42,211 nt of DNA from Pseudomonadota bacterium (GCA_023435725.1 JAEYRD010000043.1:1-42211), one strand, 5' to 3'. Shown: positions 24,633 through 32,777, numbered from the stretch's first letter. Notes: generated from the letters alone by a model not told the origin. Program-made: numbers and translations.

Positions 24633-24668
24633 GCCGGCTCCATAGCTTGGATTCGACCGGCATCATGG

Positions 24669-26126
24669 CTACGCCCGGCGGGCCGCCATGAGGCCGCGAT
24701 AGAGCGCGGCGTAGTCCCCGGCGCGGTTGCGCCAGGAGACGTCGGTCGCAAGTCCACTCAATTGCAGTCGGCGCCAGGTCAGCTTGTCGTGGAAGGCGGT
24801 GTTGACCTTGCGCAGCGTGCCGGCGAGGGCATCCGCGGTCACGGGGCCGAACTTGAAGCCGGTGGCATCGCGGTCCGACATGTCGGCCTCGCCGATATCG
24901 ACGATGGTATCCTCGAGACCGCCGACGCGGGAGACGATCGGCACGGCACCATAGCGCAGCGCGCAGAGCTGGGTCAGGCCGCATGGCTCGAAGCGCGACG
25001 GCACGATCAGCGCGTCCGAGCCGGCCTGGATCAGATGCGCCAGAATCTCGTCATAGCCGATCACGACCCCGATGCGGCCGGGATTTGCGCGCGCAACGGC
25101 CTGATAGCGGTCCTGGAGATCGCGATCGCCGCTGCCGAGCAGCGCGAGCTGCATGCCTTCGCCCAAAATGGTCGGAATGGCCTCGAGCAGGAGATCGAGT
25201 CCCTTCTGCCAGGACAGGCGGCTGATGACGCCGAGCAACGGCGCTTCGTCCGAGGAATCGAGATTGAATTGTTTCTGAAGCACCGCCTTGTTCGCCGCCC
25301 GAAACGTAAGATCCTCAGCGCCGAAGCGGTACGCGATGTGCGGATCTTCTTTCGGATTCCAGACCTCGATGTCGATGCCGTTGAGGATGCCGCTCAGCAC
25401 GTCCGCGCGTTCGCGAAGCAAGCCGCCAAGCCCCATCCCGCCTTCGTCGCTCTGGATCTCATGAGCGTAGGTCGGCGACACCGTCGTGATGCGATCTGCG
25501 AATTGCAGTCCGGCCTTCAGGAAGCTGATGCCGCCAAAATATTCGAGGCCGTGAACGTCGAAGGAGCTCCAGGGCAGTCCGATCGCACCGATCAGCTCGC
25601 GATCGAACTTGCCCTGATAAGCCATGTTGTGGATGGTCATCACGGTGCCGGGCCGCGGACGATTGTCATAGTGCAGATAGGCCGGCGCGAGCCCCGCCTG
25701 CCAGTCATGCGCGTGCACGACGTCGGGCGCGAAGGCCGCAACGAGGCCGTGGCCGATGTCGGCGGCTAGGCGCGACAGGGCTGCGAAGCGCACGCCATTG
25801 TCGGGCCAGTCGACGCCCTCGGCTGTCACGTAGGGGTTGCCAGGCCGCGCATAGAGATGCGGCACGTCGAGCACGAAGAGGTCGAGCCCATCGTGGGAGC
25901 CGGCGAGCAGCCGGCCCGGTCCGCCGAAATAGTCAGGCCAGTGCCGGATTTCCTCTGTACCCGAGACGAGCCGCATCACGTCGGGATAGCCCGGCATCAG
26001 CGTCCGCATCTCGACGCCGTGCGCCTTCAGTGCGAGCGGCAGCGCGCCGGCGACATCTGCAAGGCCGCCGGTCTTGACGATGGGATAGACCTCGGAGGCG
26101 ACCGCGAGAACGCGAACAGGCGTCAT
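24669..26126 (-). CDS. glgA: Glycogen synthase
   Basis: A 485-residue glucosyltransferase (GT5) that extends alpha-1,4-glucan from ADP-glucose. The N-terminal KTGGLADV (residues 18-25) binds ADP-glucose; the C-terminal domain has VISRLSWQKGLDLLLEAIP, and SRFEPCGLTQLCALRYGAVPIV forms the catalytic pocket. The ATG at 26126 overlaps the glgC stop by four bases (ATGA), which fixes the start, although the frame is open further upstream. Length is normal for bacterial GlgA. Confidence 0.95.
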   Translation of the reverse strand: MTPVRVLAVASEVYPIVKTGGLADVAGALPLALKAHGVEMRTLMPGYPDVMRLVSGTEEIRHWPDYFGGPGRLLAGSHDGLDLFVLDVPHLYARPGNPYVTAEGVDWPDNGVRFAALSRLAADIGHGLVAAFAPDVVHAHDWQAGLAPAYLHYDNRPRPGTVMTIHNMAYQGKFDRELIGAIGLPWSSFDVHGLEYFGGISFLKAGLQFADRITTVSPTYAHEIQSDEGGMGLGGLLRERADVLSGILNGIDIEVWNPKEDPHIAYRFGAEDLTFRAANKAVLQKQFNLDSSDEAPLLGVISRLSWQKGLDLLLEAIPTILGEGMQLALLGSGDRDLQDRYQAVARANPGRIGVVIGYDEILAHLIQAGSDALIVPSRFEPCGLTQLCALRYGAVPIVSRVGGLEDTIVDIGEADMSDRDATGFKFGPVTADALAGTLRKVNTAFHDKLTWRRLQLSGLATDVSWRNRAGDYAALYRGLMAARRA

Positions 26127-27385
26127 GTATTGAGCCTGTCGAGCATCGGCTGGGTGATGAGCGAAATACCCTGCTCGGTGGTACGGAAGCGCTGGGCATC
26201 GAGGGCCGGATCCTCGCCGACGACGAGGCCCTCGGGAATCTCGACGCCGCGGTCGATGACGACGTTCTTCAACCGTGCGCCTCGTCCGACGTTCACATAG
26301 GGCATGATCACGGCGTTTTCGACATTGGCGTAGGAGTTGATGCGCACGCCGGTGAACAGCAGCGAACGGCGCAGCGAGGCGCCGGAGATGATGCAGCCGC
26401 CCGAGACCAGCGAGCTTACGGCCTGGCCGCGCCGGCTCTCCTCGTCGTGGACGAATTTCGCGGGCGGCGTGATCTCCGCATAGGACCAGATCGGCCAGGC
26501 GCTGTCGAACAGGTCGAGCTCCGGCACCACGTCGGTGAGGTCGATATTGGCTGCCCAGTAAGCGTCGACGGTACCGACGTCGCGCCAATAGGCGCCGCCG
26601 TCGTTGCCGGAGCGGACGCAGGAGGTCGAGAACTGGTGCGCGATCGCGCGGCCGTTCTTGACGATATAGGGAATGATGTCCCCGCCGAAATCGTGGTTCG
26701 AGTTCGGGTCCGCGGCGTCGCGCTTGAGTTCCTCATAAAGGAATTTCGCATCGAACACATAGATGCCCATGCTGGCGAGCGAGACGTCCGGCTTGCCGGG
26801 CATCGGCGGCGGATCGGCGGGCTTCTCGAGGAACGACTGGATCCAGCCGTTCTCGTCGATATGCATGATGCCGAAGCCCGAGGATTCCGAGCGCGGCATT
26901 TCGAGGCAGCCGACCGTGACGTCGGCACCGCTCTCGACGTGCTGGCGCAGCATCACCTCGTAGTCCATCTTGTAGATGTGGTCGCCGGCGAGCACCACGA
27001 TGAAGCGGGCGTTGTGCGCCTCGATGATGTCGATGTTCTGGTACACCGCATCCGCCGTGCCGACATACCACATGTTCTCGGAGACACGCTGGCTGGCGGG
27101 AAGAATGTCGAAGCTCTCGTTGCGCTCGGGACGGAAGAAGTTCCAACCCATCTGTAAGTGCCGGATCAGGCTGTGGGCCTTGTACTGGGTGGCGACCGCG
27201 ATACGGCGGATGCCGGAGTTAACCGCGTTCGAAAGCGCGAAATCGATGATGCGGGATTTTCCGCCGAAATAGACCGCAGGCTTGGCGCGCCGGTCGGTCA
27301 ACTCCAAAAGCCGGCTGCCGCGCCCGCCGGCCAGGACGAACGCCAACGCCTGACGGGCGAGCGGCTCATTACCGACGGCACTCAT
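26123..27385 (-). CDS. glgC: Glucose-1-phosphate adenylyltransferase
   Basis: A 420-residue enzyme making ADP-glucose from ATP and glucose-1-phosphate, the regulated step of glycogen synthesis. It has the nucleotidyltransferase loop AGGRGSRLLELTDRRAKPAV, the GTADAVYQN segment, the substrate motif FLEKP, and the C-terminal left-handed beta-helix (NVENAVIMPYVNVGRGARLKNVV). GGAGG lies 5 bases before the ATG at 27385. It heads the minus-strand glgC-glgA unit. Confidence 0.95.
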   Translation of the reverse strand: MSAVGNEPLARQALAFVLAGGRGSRLLELTDRRAKPAVYFGGKSRIIDFALSNAVNSGIRRIAVATQYKAHSLIRHLQMGWNFFRPERNESFDILPASQRVSENMWYVGTADAVYQNIDIIEAHNARFIVVLAGDHIYKMDYEVMLRQHVESGADVTVGCLEMPRSESSGFGIMHIDENGWIQSFLEKPADPPPMPGKPDVSLASMGIYVFDAKFLYEELKRDAADPNSNHDFGGDIIPYIVKNGRAIAHQFSTSCVRSGNDGGAYWRDVGTVDAYWAANIDLTDVVPELDLFDSAWPIWSYAEITPPAKFVHDEESRRGQAVSSLVSGGCIISGASLRRSLLFTGVRINSYANVENAVIMPYVNVGRGARLKNVVIDRGVEIPEGLVVGEDPALDAQRFRTTEQGISLITQPMLDRLNT

Positions 27386-27724
27386 GTCATCCTCCCACAC
27401 TCTGGCGCATCGCCCGCCTTCGCGAGACGGCTCTCGGCCGAGCACCATTGGAACCGATAGTAGCGGTACGAATAGTAAATCTGGAAGGTAGTTGTTGGTT
27501 GCGCCGCGCGGGAAGCTTAATGCTTTGCGGTGGTCTGTGTCTTCCGGCTTCGTCGCACCGGTGTCATATCCGCACGGCGTACCGGCGCCGGCCCGACCGC
27601 AGTCCAGGCAACCGCGGCTGTCTTGTGCGTCGCACGCAAAATCGGGGCTTTGAGCTGGCGCGAGGATGTTCGATCATGCGCCGGCGATCCTTTTCCAGGT
27701 GAAACGTCAGACAGGGAGGAGACC
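27386..27724. other. Divergent intergenic region, glgC to the Gly/Tyr-rich gene
   Basis: About 340 bases with promoters expected for both directions. A less GC-rich patch near 27455-27530 is the likely promoter area, but no clear hexamer pair stands out. No gene is supported. Confidence 0.4.
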
Positions 27725-28198
27725 ATGAGCATGTCGAAAATGGCAATTGCCTGTTCGCTGGCGGGCGCGGTGATGGCCGGTCAAATGCAGCAGGTGGCGG
27801 CGGCGCCGCTTCCGACCAATATCGCGACCATGAAGGCCGCAGCCGGCGATGATGTCACCCAAGTGCATTGGCGCGGCGGAGGCTGGGGCGGCGGTTGGGG
27901 ATGGGGCCTCGGCGGCTTCGCGGCCGCTGCGATCATCGGCGGTGCTCTCGCCGCGAGCAGTGCACCTTATGGCTACGGTTATGGCTCTTATGGCAGCGGC
28001 GCGTACTACGGCGGCTACGGATATCCGGGGCCGGGCTACGGCTATGGTTATGCGCCGGCCTATTACGGCTATGGGCCTGCCTACGCCTATCCGAGATACT
28101 ATCGGCCTTATCGTCCCTATTATGGCTATGGCTATGGCTATGGTTACGGCCGGCCGTACCGGGTTTATCAACGTAGCTATTACGGCGGATATTGGTGA
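27725..28198 (+). CDS. Gly/Tyr-rich secreted protein
   Basis: A 157-residue exported protein. GGGAGGAG lies 4 bases before the ATG at 27725. After a signal peptide (about residues 1-27) come a Trp/Gly stretch (WRGGGWGGGWGWGLGG), a short hydrophobic segment (FAAAAIIGGALAASS) and a long low-complexity tail of GYGYG and YYGYGPAY repeats ending in SYYGGYW. Such proteins are common in Bradyrhizobium as presumed surface or outer-membrane-associated proteins without known function. The tail is coded by near-repeats of GGCTATGGCTA, which could slip during replication. Confidence 0.8.
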   Translation: MSMSKMAIACSLAGAVMAGQMQQVAAAPLPTNIATMKAAAGDDVTQVHWRGGGWGGGWGWGLGGFAAAAIIGGALAASSAPYGYGYGSYGSGAYYGGYGYPGPGYGYGYAPAYYGYGPAYAYPRYYRPYRPYYGYGYGYGYGRPYRVYQRSYYGGYW

Positions 28199-28211
28199 GT
28201 GCTCGCGCAGG

Positions 28212-28310
28212 CTAGAGCGAGAGCCACACGAGCAGACTCATGCAGGCGAGGTGTGCGAGCACGATCGCGGCGAGATGCAGCGGGCCGGCTTTGAGACGAA
28301 GCCCGCGCAT
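28212..28310 (-). CDS. Possible 32-residue membrane peptide
   Basis: ATG at 28310 follows AGAGG by 7 bases. The peptide starts MRGLRLKAGPLHLA, then a single hydrophobic helix to the end (AAIVLAHLACMSLLVWLSL), with positive charges first, as in small inner-membrane proteins. The upstream part of the frame lies in the dispersed repeat and is unlikely to be coding. No family is known to me. Confidence 0.4.
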   Translation of the reverse strand: MRGLRLKAGPLHLAAIVLAHLACMSLLVWLSL

Positions 28311-28324
28311 CCAGCCACCTCTGC

Positions 28325-28429
28325 CTAGAGCCGTTTCCGTTCCGATGAATCGGAACGGGGCTCTAGATTCTTGTTTTGACGCGTTTTCTTCACGCGAACC
28401 GGTATCCACTTCGCTCGAAAACGCTCTAG
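28325..28429. repeat. Dispersed repeat element with terminal CTAGAG/CTCTAG
   Basis: A 105-base element. Its left half is a hairpin (CTAGAGCC...GGCTCTAG with an inner stem GTTCCGA/TCGGAAC round TGAA). The right half (GTTTTGACGCGTTTTCTTCA, then CGCGAACCGGTATCCACTTC) ends in CTCTAG. I recall this sequence as repeated many times in Bradyrhizobium and Rhodopseudomonas genomes. The end of the element supplies the stop codon of the neighbouring binding protein gene. Confidence 0.8.
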
Positions 28430-29406
28430 TTCGATCCTGCGGCCGCGGCCGTGAAGCTGCGGTCGAGGGCTTTGCTCACGTCGAGCTGCTTCGGCAGGAT
28501 GCCGTAGCGCGTGGAGCGGTCGGACGCCTCCTGCACCTCCTTCACCACGTTCTCGTCGATGACGATCGGGCTGGTGCGCTGTGCGGTGTAGGCCGACAGC
28601 AGCACGTCCTCGGGTAGCTTGGTCAGTTCGGCCGTGCTCCTGGCGTAGTCACTGAGGTGGTCCAGCGACCACAGCCGGGCCTTGTTCAGCCGCTGCACCA
28701 GGTCCTGCACCGCCGCCCGCTTGGTGGCGATGGCGTTATCGGAGGCGACGATGAAGGTGATGGTCGGCGTCAGGCCTTCGCCGTCGGCGATCACGCGGGC
28801 CTTGTCCTTCAGCGTCGCGAACGAGACGTAGGGCTCCCATACCGCCCAGGCGTCGATCGAGCCCGCGACCAGCGCAACCTTGGCGTCGACAGGACCGAGC
28901 GGCGCGAAGGTCGCGTCCTCCAGCTTGATCTGCGCCTTCTCCAGTGTCGCATCGATCAGGAACTGACCCCAGCCACCGCGCGTGCCGGCGAGGCGTTTGC
29001 CCTTGAGGTCGGCCACCGACTTGATCGGCGAATCCTGGCGCACGAGGATGGCCTGCGTCTTCGCATCCGACTTGGTGCCGCCGATCGCCTTGATCGGTGC
29101 GCCGGCCGCATAGACCGAGAGGAAGGAGAGGTCTCCGGTGTAGCCGACGTCGAGCGCGCCGGCGTTGAGCGCTTCGAGGATCGGCGCCGCGGCGGGAAAT
29201 TCCGACCACTCGATCTTGTAGGGCAGGTCTTTCGCGTAGCCGGAGATTTCGAGCAGCGAGCGGTTGCCGCCTTTCTGGTCGCCGACGCGCAGTACGACCG
29301 TGTCCGCCGCGAACGACGCGGCCGTCGTCGACAAGGTGATGACGGCGGCGAACAGCGATGCCGCGACTCGACGCGTGATGGGATAGTCGTGAGAGTTGTT
29401 GCTCAT
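28426..29406 (-). CDS. SsuA-like (aliphatic sulfonate) ABC transporter substrate-binding protein
   Basis: A 326-residue exported binding protein. ATG at 29406 is followed by a polar n-region and hydrophobic core (VAASLFAAVITLSTTAASFAA). The mature part starts VVLRVGDQKGGNRSLLE and has the SsuA pattern LPYKIEWSEFPAAAPILEAL, VGYTGDLSFL, GTRGGWGQFLIDATL and IDAWAVWEPYV. It is a paralogue of the protein at 35062-36000. It is divergent from the organosulfur operon and shares a promoter element with it. The stop codon lies inside the repeat at 28325-28429, so the C-terminus may have been reshaped by the repeat. Confidence 0.9.
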   Translation of the reverse strand: MSNNSHDYPITRRVAASLFAAVITLSTTAASFAADTVVLRVGDQKGGNRSLLEISGYAKDLPYKIEWSEFPAAAPILEALNAGALDVGYTGDLSFLSVYAAGAPIKAIGGTKSDAKTQAILVRQDSPIKSVADLKGKRLAGTRGGWGQFLIDATLEKAQIKLEDATFAPLGPVDAKVALVAGSIDAWAVWEPYVSFATLKDKARVIADGEGLTPTITFIVASDNAIATKRAAVQDLVQRLNKARLWSLDHLSDYARSTAELTKLPEDVLLSAYTAQRTSPIVIDENVVKEVQEASDRSTRYGILPKQLDVSKALDRSFTAAAAGSN

Positions 29407-29465
29407 GTGGCCTGTCTTGTTGCTTTGCTCACCACGCGTGAGCGAACGATGCAGCGGGACGACAA

Positions 29466-29501
29466 AGTCTATGACCGCGCAATGCGCAGTCAATGAAATG
29501 G
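29466..29501 (-). promoter_or_regulatory. Candidate promoter of the divergent SsuA-like gene
   Basis: On the minus strand CCATTTCATTGAC (29489-29501) contains the -35 TTGACT (29488-29493). After 16 bases TAGACT (29466-29471) serves as a -10. The leader to the ATG at 29406 would be about 53 bases. The same 13 bases, in the same orientation to the gene, precede the operon on the other side. Confidence 0.5.
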
Positions 29502-29617
29502 CCATCCGTATTGCGCGCGCATCGGGCAAGGACGTTTCAGCAAAGCGTTGCGTTCGAGAATGTGCGACGTTCGCAGCCGAAGAATCGCATGAATGATGCA
29601 GATGAGGGAATAAAACG

Positions 29618-29637
29618 GCATCATTGCAAAATGATGC
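29618..29637. promoter_or_regulatory. Central palindrome, possible operator
   Basis: GCATCATT and AATGATGC form perfect 8-base arms round GCAA. Outer bases GCAGATG (from 29599) and CATCTGC (to 29643) extend the symmetry. It sits between the two promoters and could bind a LysR- or TetR-type regulator; no regulator gene is in the window. Confidence 0.45.
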
Positions 29638-29713
29638 ATCTGCGGAAATCGTTTCATCGTTCCTGCACGCGCCGAAGGAGAGAATGCCCTCGCTTCGCGC
29701 CACATTCGAAATT

Positions 29714-29750
29714 CCATTTCATTGACGATGTCGCGAACGCGCCGCATGAT
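29714..29750 (+). promoter_or_regulatory. Candidate promoter of the organosulfur operon
   Basis: CCATTTCATTGAC (29714-29726) contains the -35 TTGACG (29722-29727). After 17 bases CATGAT (29745-29750) fits 4 of 6 of the -10 consensus. The leader to the ATG at 29883 would be about 125 bases and holds a 9-base perfect hairpin. Confidence 0.5.
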
Positions 29751-29824
29751 TTGCGCATCGCACCAAAGCCGCGCGTGAAGCGCCGGCGAAAAATATTCTC
29801 TCAACGCAGCTCCGAACGGAATAT

Positions 29825-29845
29825 GCGCAACGCGAAGCGTTGCGC
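29825..29845 (+). promoter_or_regulatory. Leader hairpin before the Tat-type binding protein gene
   Basis: GCGCAACGC (29825-29833) and GCGTTGCGC (29837-29845) pair perfectly round GAA. The hairpin ends 37 bases before the ATG and is not followed by a T-run, so it may be an operator or a messenger-stabilising structure. Confidence 0.4.
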
Positions 29846-29882
29846 GAATGGCAGGGCTGCACCAGCGCAGGAGTGGGGACTG

Positions 29883-30983
29883 ATGGGCAACGACAACAAG
29901 CGCGGCGGATCGTGGGTCGACCGGCGCCATCTGCTGCAGGCGGGACTCGCGGCGGCGTTCGCCGCGCCGCTCGGTGCTCTGGGTGCGCAGGCCTTTGCAC
30001 CACGCGGGATCGCAGCCGGTGTCGACTTCTCGGAGTTTCCGCTGTGCCGCACGGCCGCAGATGGTCCCGCGCTCACCGGCGCGCCGCGCAAGCTGAAATT
30101 GTCGTGGAATGCCGGCGCAGTGTGCCTTACGCCGCTGCCCGTCGCCATCGAGCACGGCTTCTTCCAGAAGCAGAATCTCGATGTCGAACTCGTCAACTAT
30201 TCCGGATCGACCGACCAGCTGTTAGAGGCGATCGCGACGGGGAAAAGCGATGCCGGCCTCGGCATGGCGCTGCGCTGGCTGAAGCCGCTGGAGCAGGGCT
30301 TCGACGTCAAGATCGCTGCCGGCACTCATGGCGGCTGCATGCGCGTCCTGACGCATACCGATTCCGGCGTCGCCAAGCTCGCCGACCTCAAGGGCAAGAT
30401 CGTCGCGGTCGGCGATCTCGCCGGACCCGACAAGAACTTCTTCTCGATCCAGCTGGCAAAGCTCGGCATCGATCCGAACAAGGATGTCGATTGGCGCGCC
30501 TATCCCGGCAACCTCCTCAACGTCGCCGTGGAGAAGGGCGAGGTGCAGGCCTTCCTGTCGTCAGACCCGCTTGCCTATCTCTGGCTCAAGGACACCCAGT
30601 ACAAGGAAGTCGCCTCCAATCTCGACGGCGAATACCGCGACAAGAGCTGCTGTATCGTAGGCTTGCGCGGCAGCCTCGTGCGCGAGGAGCCGCAGGTCGC
30701 CCGCGCCATCACGCAGGCGCTGCTCGATGCCGCGATGTTCACCTCGCAGAATCCGACAGTGGCGGCAAAGTCGTTCCAGCCCTACGCGCCGAAGACGGCG
30801 ACGCTCGCCGATATCGAGGGCATGGTGCGCTACCACACCCACCATCATCATCCCGTGGGCGAAGTGCTGAAGCGCGAGCTGAAGGCCTATGCCGACGATC
30901 TCAAGAGCGTGCAGGTCTTCAAGCAGAGCACCGATACGGCCAAATTCGCGGAGCGCATCTATGTCGACGTATTCGCTGTCTGA
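29883..30983 (+). CDS. Tat-type ABC transporter substrate-binding protein with a His cluster
   Basis: A 366-residue binding protein of the NMT1/SsuA type. It opens with a Tat-like signal (DRRHLLQ with Arg14-Arg15, then AGLAAAFAAPLGALGAQAFA). The ligand domain begins KLKLSWNAGAVCLTPLPVAI and includes HGFFQKQNLDVELVNYSGST. Near the C-terminus is a rare histidine run, His318 and His320-323 (YHTHHHHPVGE), and a Cys pair (KSCCIVG), which could bind metal. It is the first gene of the operon; its end overlaps the permease gene by 23 bases. A folded, cofactor-loaded export is suggested by the Tat signal but not shown. Confidence 0.88.
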   Translation: MGNDNKRGGSWVDRRHLLQAGLAAAFAAPLGALGAQAFAPRGIAAGVDFSEFPLCRTAADGPALTGAPRKLKLSWNAGAVCLTPLPVAIEHGFFQKQNLDVELVNYSGSTDQLLEAIATGKSDAGLGMALRWLKPLEQGFDVKIAAGTHGGCMRVLTHTDSGVAKLADLKGKIVAVGDLAGPDKNFFSIQLAKLGIDPNKDVDWRAYPGNLLNVAVEKGEVQAFLSSDPLAYLWLKDTQYKEVASNLDGEYRDKSCCIVGLRGSLVREEPQVARAITQALLDAAMFTSQNPTVAAKSFQPYAPKTATLADIEGMVRYHTHHHHPVGEVLKRELKAYADDLKSVQVFKQSTDTAKFAERIYVDVFAV

Positions 30984-31983
30984 CGGCCTCGCCTCCGGCG
31001 CGCCGCGGGTCTCGCGCGCGCCGTTGCTTGCGAACTGGGTTCGGGAATCGGCCGTCGGCGTTCTCGCCAGTATCGCGTGGGTCGCCTTCGGCCTGTCCTG
31101 CCTGTGGTGGGAGGATGTCGGCGACTGGTCGCGCACGCATTCGCTCGGCATTGCCGCCTTCATTGTCGCTGCGGTCGCCCTGTTTGGGACTGTCGGCGCC
31201 GGTTATCTCGGCTCTGCTGGCCGCGCTCTGCGCCAGCGCGCGCCCTGGCTCGTGGCGCTCGGCGCATTCCTGACGTTGTGGGAGGTCGCAACGGCGAAAT
31301 TCGCCTGGCTGCCGCTCCCGTTCTTTCCGCCGCCGCAGTCGATCATCGAAGTCTATACCGATGACCTGCCGAAGCTGCTCGACAGTGTCTTCGCCTCGGT
31401 CAAGCTCCAGCTCGGGGGCTATTTGATCGGCGCCACGATCGGCTTCCTGACCGGCGTCTCGATTGGATGGTCGCGCGCTGTCGGCTATTGGGTGCATCCG
31501 GTGCTCCGCTTCATCGGGCCGCTGCCGGCGACCGCCTGGCTTCCGATCGCCTTCTTCACCTTCCCATCGAGCTGGAGCGCCTCGACCTTCCTGATCGCGC
31601 TCGCAACCGGCTTCCCCGTGACCGTGCTGACGTGGTCGGGCGTTGCGAGCGTCAGCAACGCCTACTACGACGTCGCGCGGACGCTCGGCGCAAAGCCTTC
31701 CTTCCTGGTGCTGAAGGTCGCGATCCCGGCTGCACTCCCGCATGTATTCGTCGGCCTGTTCATGGGGCTCGGCTCGTCCTTCGCCGTGCTCGTCGTCGCC
31801 GAGATGATCGGCGTCAAGGCTGGACTCGGCTGGTACCTGCAATGGGCGCAGGGCTGGGCCGCCTACGCCAACATGTATGCGGCGCTGATCGTGATGTCGC
31901 TGCTCTGCTCCGGAGCGATCACGCTGCTGTTCGCGATCCGCGATCGCCTGCTGGTCTGGCAGAAGGGGACCGTGAAATGGTAG
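30961..31983 (+). CDS. SsuC-like ABC transporter permease with an N-terminal extension
   Basis: A 340-residue inner-membrane protein of the BPD_transp_1 family. The common SsuC/TauC part begins near residue 85 (PWLVALGAFLTLWEVATAKF) and has the EAA-type loop YYDVARTLGAKPSFLVLKVA, which contacts the ATPase. The first 85 residues are extra, with two more hydrophobic segments (VGVLASIAWVAFGLSCLWW and LGIAAFIVAAVALFGTVGAG). ATG at 30961 has GGAG upstream and lies inside the end of the preceding gene. Confidence 0.9.
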   Translation: MSTYSLSDGLASGAPRVSRAPLLANWVRESAVGVLASIAWVAFGLSCLWWEDVGDWSRTHSLGIAAFIVAAVALFGTVGAGYLGSAGRALRQRAPWLVALGAFLTLWEVATAKFAWLPLPFFPPPQSIIEVYTDDLPKLLDSVFASVKLQLGGYLIGATIGFLTGVSIGWSRAVGYWVHPVLRFIGPLPATAWLPIAFFTFPSSWSASTFLIALATGFPVTVLTWSGVASVSNAYYDVARTLGAKPSFLVLKVAIPAALPHVFVGLFMGLGSSFAVLVVAEMIGVKAGLGWYLQWAQGWAAYANMYAALIVMSLLCSGAITLLFAIRDRLLVWQKGTVKW

Positions 31984-32777
31984 CCGCAGCCGCATTGGCC
32001 GAAATTGTCGCTCCGCCCGCCGCTGGTGCCGCGCTGGAGATCGAGCAGGTCAGCCACGCCTTCGACATCGATGGTGCCGAGCTTCCGGTGCTGAGCGACG
32101 TCAGCATCTCGGTCGAGCCGGGCGAATTCGTCGCGCTGCTCGGTCCCTCCGGTTGCGGCAAGTCGACCTTGCTGCGGCTCGTCGCCGGCCTCGACAAACC
32201 CAAGGCAGGAACGCTGCGCGAGGACGAGAGTCGCATCACGCGGCCGCATCCTTCACGCGTCGTCGTGTTCCAGGATCCGACCCTGTTTCCCTGGCGGTCG
32301 GTGTGGGACAATGTCGCGCTCGGGCTGGAGGCCCAGGGTATCTTGAAGAGCCAGCGACAGCGCGTCGATGACGCGCTCGATCTCGTCGGGCTGTCGTCCT
32401 TTCGCAACGCGTATCCGCATCAGCTCTCGGGCGGCATGGCGCAGCGCGTCGCGCTGGCGCGTGCGCTGGTCAACGATCCCAAGATCCTCATCCTCGACGA
32501 GCCATTGGGAAAGCTCGACTCGCTCACCCGCATCACCATGCAGGCCGAGATCGTCGCGCTCTGGCAGCGCAAGGGCTTCACCACGCTGCTGGTAACGCAT
32601 GACGCCGAGGAGGCTTTGGTGCTCGCCAACCGCGTGATCGTGTTCAGCGATCGCCCAGCGCACGTGAAGGCGGACATCCGCGTCGACCGGCCCTATCCGC
32701 GCCATCGCGGCGATCCGTATCTGGCTGATCTGCGCCGCCAGATCCTTGGCCTCCTGGGGCTCGACGCCACATGGTGA
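31977..32777 (+). CDS. SsuB-like ABC transporter ATP-binding protein
   Basis: A 266-residue ATPase of the nitrate/sulfonate/taurine type. Walker A is GPSGCGKST, the Q-loop area is VVFQDPTLFPWRSVWDNV, the signature LSGGMAQRVALARAL, and Walker B ILILDEPLGKLD. The ATG at 31977 overlaps the permease stop by 7 bases, and its own stop overlaps the next gene by 7 bases, so the operon is tightly coupled. A 20-residue N-terminal Ala-rich leader precedes the domain. Confidence 0.92.
   Translation: MVAAAALAEIVAPPAAGAALEIEQVSHAFDIDGAELPVLSDVSISVEPGEFVALLGPSGCGKSTLLRLVAGLDKPKAGTLREDESRITRPHPSRVVVFQDPTLFPWRSVWDNVALGLEAQGILKSQRQRVDDALDLVGLSSFRNAYPHQLSGGMAQRVALARALVNDPKILILDEPLGKLDSLTRITMQAEIVALWQRKGFTTLLVTHDAEEALVLANRVIVFSDRPAHVKADIRVDRPYPRHRGDPYLADLRRQILGLLGLDATW

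Larger units (their letters stand above)
29407..29882. other. Divergent control region of the organosulfur locus
   Basis: About 475 bases, lower in GC than the genes. It carries two facing-away promoters with a shared 13-base element, a central palindrome (29618-29637) and a leader hairpin (29825-29845), listed separately. The word AATGATGCA occurs at 29592 and again at 29630. No gene is supported here. Confidence 0.6.

Noticed and set aside
28000..28190. Repeated GGCTATGGCTA units as a DNA repeat array
   Set aside because: They encode the Gly/Tyr-rich tail of the protein at 27725-28198 and are explained by it.
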